From contig VCCP01000007.1 of NCBI GenBank assembly GCA_005765155.1, positions 2,249,501 to 2,313,500 of the forward strand: a stretch of DNA of 64,000 nucleotides, in the 5' to 3' direction. The position numbers were made by a program, and so were the translations under genes. The notes beneath the pieces were generated by a model that worked only from the letters and a program-made list of their open reading frames with translations, made no database searches and was not told the DNA's origin. The DNA is from Zelopaecilomyces penicillatus. Its lineage: Eukaryota; Ascomycota; Sordariomycetes; Hypocreales; Pseudodiploosporaceae. This document shows positions 61,389 through 64,000 of this stretch, piece after piece (position 1 is the stretch's first letter; every line of letters starts with the position of its first letter).

Positions 61389-63097
61389 TCACGCAGCACG
61401 GCCCCCTCTTCTGCGAAACACCAGGTTGAGATCCGAGGCATGTAACATGGCTAGATCCTTTGACCCATACACCAAGGTAGATCCATCTTCTCCTGGGGCA
61501 AAGTCAACGTCAAATTGCGTAATAATCTGCGACACCACAATGCTGAGTTGGATGTATGCCAGCTGCTTGCCAATACAGGCTTCGGATCCAGCCAGGAACG
61601 GCAGGAATGCGTCCTTGTGCTTGACCATCTCGGGCTTGGAGTACCAGCGCTCAGGAACAAACTCGCGGCAGCGTTCGTACACGTTTTCATCTAAATGTGC
61701 TAGTGGTTAGTAAAGAGTTTTTGGAGTGACTTGAAGAAATGAAGAGAAGCAATCTTACCAAGTGCCATTACATGAGGCGGCAATTGAACAATGGTGTCGG
61801 CTGGAACAAACACATCGCCAATGTGAATACCCTCCTTGGGTGTTTTGCGGAAGAAACCTGATGGTGCTGGATAGTGCATTCGCAGTGTCTCGTTGATGAT
61901 GCCCTTGAGCAACTGACAGCCTTTAACCTCCTGATAATCAACCTGATTCACGTTGGAAATCAAAGGAGCTAGCTCCTCTCGCAAACGCTGAGCAAGACCC
62001 TTCTCAGAACAAAGCCGGTAAAAGATGTGGATCAAAGTCGTAGATGTCGTGTCACTTCCAGCAACAATCAGCATTCGAGAGTCGCCCTGCAACATTGGCA
62101 GAACAGTTTTCTTGTCGGCAGGCTTAAGCTGCTCAAAATGTTCAATCAGCGGCTCCAACATATCAGGATGCGTCGTCTTGCCCTGCTGCTTCATACGGTC
62201 ATCGAGTTGATTGATGCACAGAGACACAAAACGGCGGTATCCTGCGCCCATGCCTGGCAGTGTGGCAAAGATTCGATAGAGCCACGGTGGGAAAGAGTAG
62301 CCTTGGATGAGTAGTCCATCTCCGAGAAGCTTGACAGCCCAGTGCGTTTCGCCACTCTCGAGCATATTGAACGACTTGTTGAAGACAAGATCTCCCATCA
62401 TGTCAAACCCGTGGAGGCCGAACCACTTTGTCACATTCATAGGCTTGCCAGCATTCTCATCAATACGGGCAATGAGCAAATCGTGGAACTTCTGAACTCG
62501 CGTCGCATACCCCTTCAGAGACTTGTCGCTAAAAGCCGGACCTAAGATTCGTCGTCTTCTATCATGCGCAGCACGATCACGCGTGGTGTTGGTCGAAATG
62601 TACGGCTCATCTTGGCCGTACCATGCTGACTTCCTACACTTGGAATTGGGTCCAAGCACCACCGACATGCCATCTGGATCGACGACAGACAAGTCATTGG
62701 GCCCGATCCTGACATACCGGCCGTACTTTTGGTGAAGCTGGTAAAGCTCCTGATGGCCCAGGAGGTTCTTGGAGTTGAGGTGAACGTGGTAGAGCTTGGA
62801 CACTCTGGCTGCGAAAGGACCTGGGAACCGATTCAGAGGATTGAGAAAGATTCGATAAACAAGAAGACTCCCATATACTCCCACCAGGAAGAGGAAGCTG
62901 AGAATGGTGGTTTCATAAGTGGCAGTTAGAAAAGGCAGTTGTAGTCTGTACCATTTCACTCCCCATAATGAGACGCTGGCTAGAACAAACGCTCCGACGT
63001 ATCGCCAAGGGTATGCATGGCGCTCGCCCTGCTTGAAGTAGAACAGGTGAGTGGCGATGCCACCCACGACAGCAATCAGATGCTCCAGACCTGACAT
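61389..63097 (-). CDS. Cytochrome P450 with several N-terminal membrane spans, two exons
   Basis: Exons are 63097-61759 and 61690-61389, with a 68-bp intron (donor GTAAGA, acceptor TTTAG). The product is 546 aa. Three hydrophobic stretches (about 5-20, 33-47 and 62-85) precede the proline-rich hinge RFPGPFAARVS. Catalytic motifs are the I-helix AGSDTTS (346-352), ExxR ETLR (403-406), FVPERW (457-462) and the heme loop PFLAGSEACIGKQLA with Cys485. Glu483 replaces the Arg usual two residues before Cys. A multi-span N terminus is known in fungal P450s of the tryprostatin-hydroxylase/benzoate-monooxygenase-like groups and anchors the enzyme in the ER. The substrate is unknown. It lies 40 kb from the A-T-TE synthetase, so membership of that locus is not supported. 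It is convergent with the bZIP gene. Confidence 0.95.
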
Positions 63098-64000
63098 GGC
63101 TTTCTGTGGTGTATGCTTTGATGTAGTAGCCTAGATGGCAGGTAGCATGAAAATCTGCCCGTTTCTACCAAGTCCCTTTCTCTTTTTTTTTTTACTTTTG
63201 TCCCAAGGCTTGGCTTTCTAAAGTTTTCTCGAAGAAAAGAGTGGGAATGGCTACGTCTAGTTGTTGCTCATGCGTACAGCAGGACGGACGGTCATTTACA
63301 GGGTGAATCCAATGCAATGCAGTAATTGGCAAGCTACTAAAAACTACAGGAACCCTATAAGAGAAAAAAAACGTGAGAGGGTTATAGACTCGCTGTGGTT
63401 AGAAACGCAAGGCGTGGGGAGGGTAATCCAACATCACATCATCCTCCTGTGGATTGAATGCAGTGGGCTCTGCCTAATAAAGTGTGTTGCTGAAGCAGGC
63501 AGTACAAATTGGGTAACGCCTTTGGGATTGATTGGCCTCCTTTGGCCGAGTTCCTGACATAAGAAACAATTTAACGCACATGCCTTCCACATTGCTCGGT
63601 GGAGCCTACACCGGGGCCTTGAAGGATTCCGCAGGGGTATTTAGAGTACAGTACAGTCGTTGCGACGGACACGAGGTGATACATCCCAGCATCTGAATAA
63701 CTCTAATGGCACAGTTTCCATGTTTGGGATTTTTGTATCGCTGGCTCCGGTGTGCTCTGCTGCCTGATGAAGTCCCCGAGACAAGTTCATGTATGCACAC
63801 ACACACACACACACATACTGGTGTGCAACTAACTAGGGGCGTGAACCCCATTGTTCTGCGGCAGAGAAACCAGCAAAAGAAAAGAAAAGAACCAAGTCCG
63901 TCTTTTCTTACTCCGTGATTTCTAATTAGAATATATCTTCACCTCGCTAAAATAGTTCGGGCAACGCAGCTATGCACAGCATCATCGCTCACTGCATCTT
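63098..64000. other. P450 promoter and window edge
   Basis: About 0.9 kb with no supported gene. The part next to 63098 is the promoter of the P450, with a pyrimidine tract at about 63177-63195. Confidence 0.5.
63795..63814. repeat. CA dinucleotide microsatellite
   Basis: About ten CA units in non-coding DNA near the right edge. Confidence 0.9.

Overview
The window is nuclear DNA of a filamentous ascomycete, most probably a Sordariomycete. Genes are broken by 48-119 bp introns with GTRNGT donors and CTRAY branch points, and intergenic stretches are kilobases long. The gene set is typical of these fungi: two rhodopsin-fold (PTH11-like) membrane proteins, two P450s, an NRPS-like synthetase, a PHO-4/PHO89 phosphate permease, a bZIP factor and small secreted cysteine-rich proteins. 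I see no rRNA, tRNA, CRISPR array or intact transposon. All exon structures were derived by reading splice sites and phase by hand.

Layout. 0-9 kb: the 3' end of a Gfo/Idh/MocA oxidoreductase, then (reverse strand) a two-exon gamma-glutamyltranspeptidase, a two-exon small secreted cysteine-rich peptide and a six-exon dihydroorotase. 9.9-19.7 kb: a candidate secondary-metabolite locus. It has an A-T-TE NRPS-like synthetase (reverse), a divergently transcribed capsular-polysaccharide-type glycosyltransferase sharing its 1.4 kb promoter, and a P450. 24-35 kb: two rhodopsin-fold membrane proteins of 394 codons each, a GrpB-family protein between them, and a small membrane protein with a 14-nt microexon. 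37-41 kb: the phosphate permease, preceded by five CACGTG boxes within 1.7 kb. 41.9-43.4 kb: a secreted six-cysteine protein, and two exons of a KR-processed secreted-type protein whose first exon I could not find. 43.4-58.7 kb: about 15 kb with no convincing intact gene, many long poly(G)/poly(C) tracts and a decayed P-loop (NACHT/STAND-type) fragment. 58.7-63.1 kb: a bZIP factor convergent with a second P450.

The synthetase, glycosyltransferase and first P450 form the most coherent functional unit. By family knowledge, A-T-TE enzymes dimerise aromatic 2-oxo acids to furanones, dioxolanones or quinones. The P450 could oxidise that core and the glycosyltransferase could glycosylate it; that pathway is inference. 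The permease is probably under phosphate-starvation control through its E-box cluster. The other genes look like independent housekeeping, sensing or secreted-protein genes.
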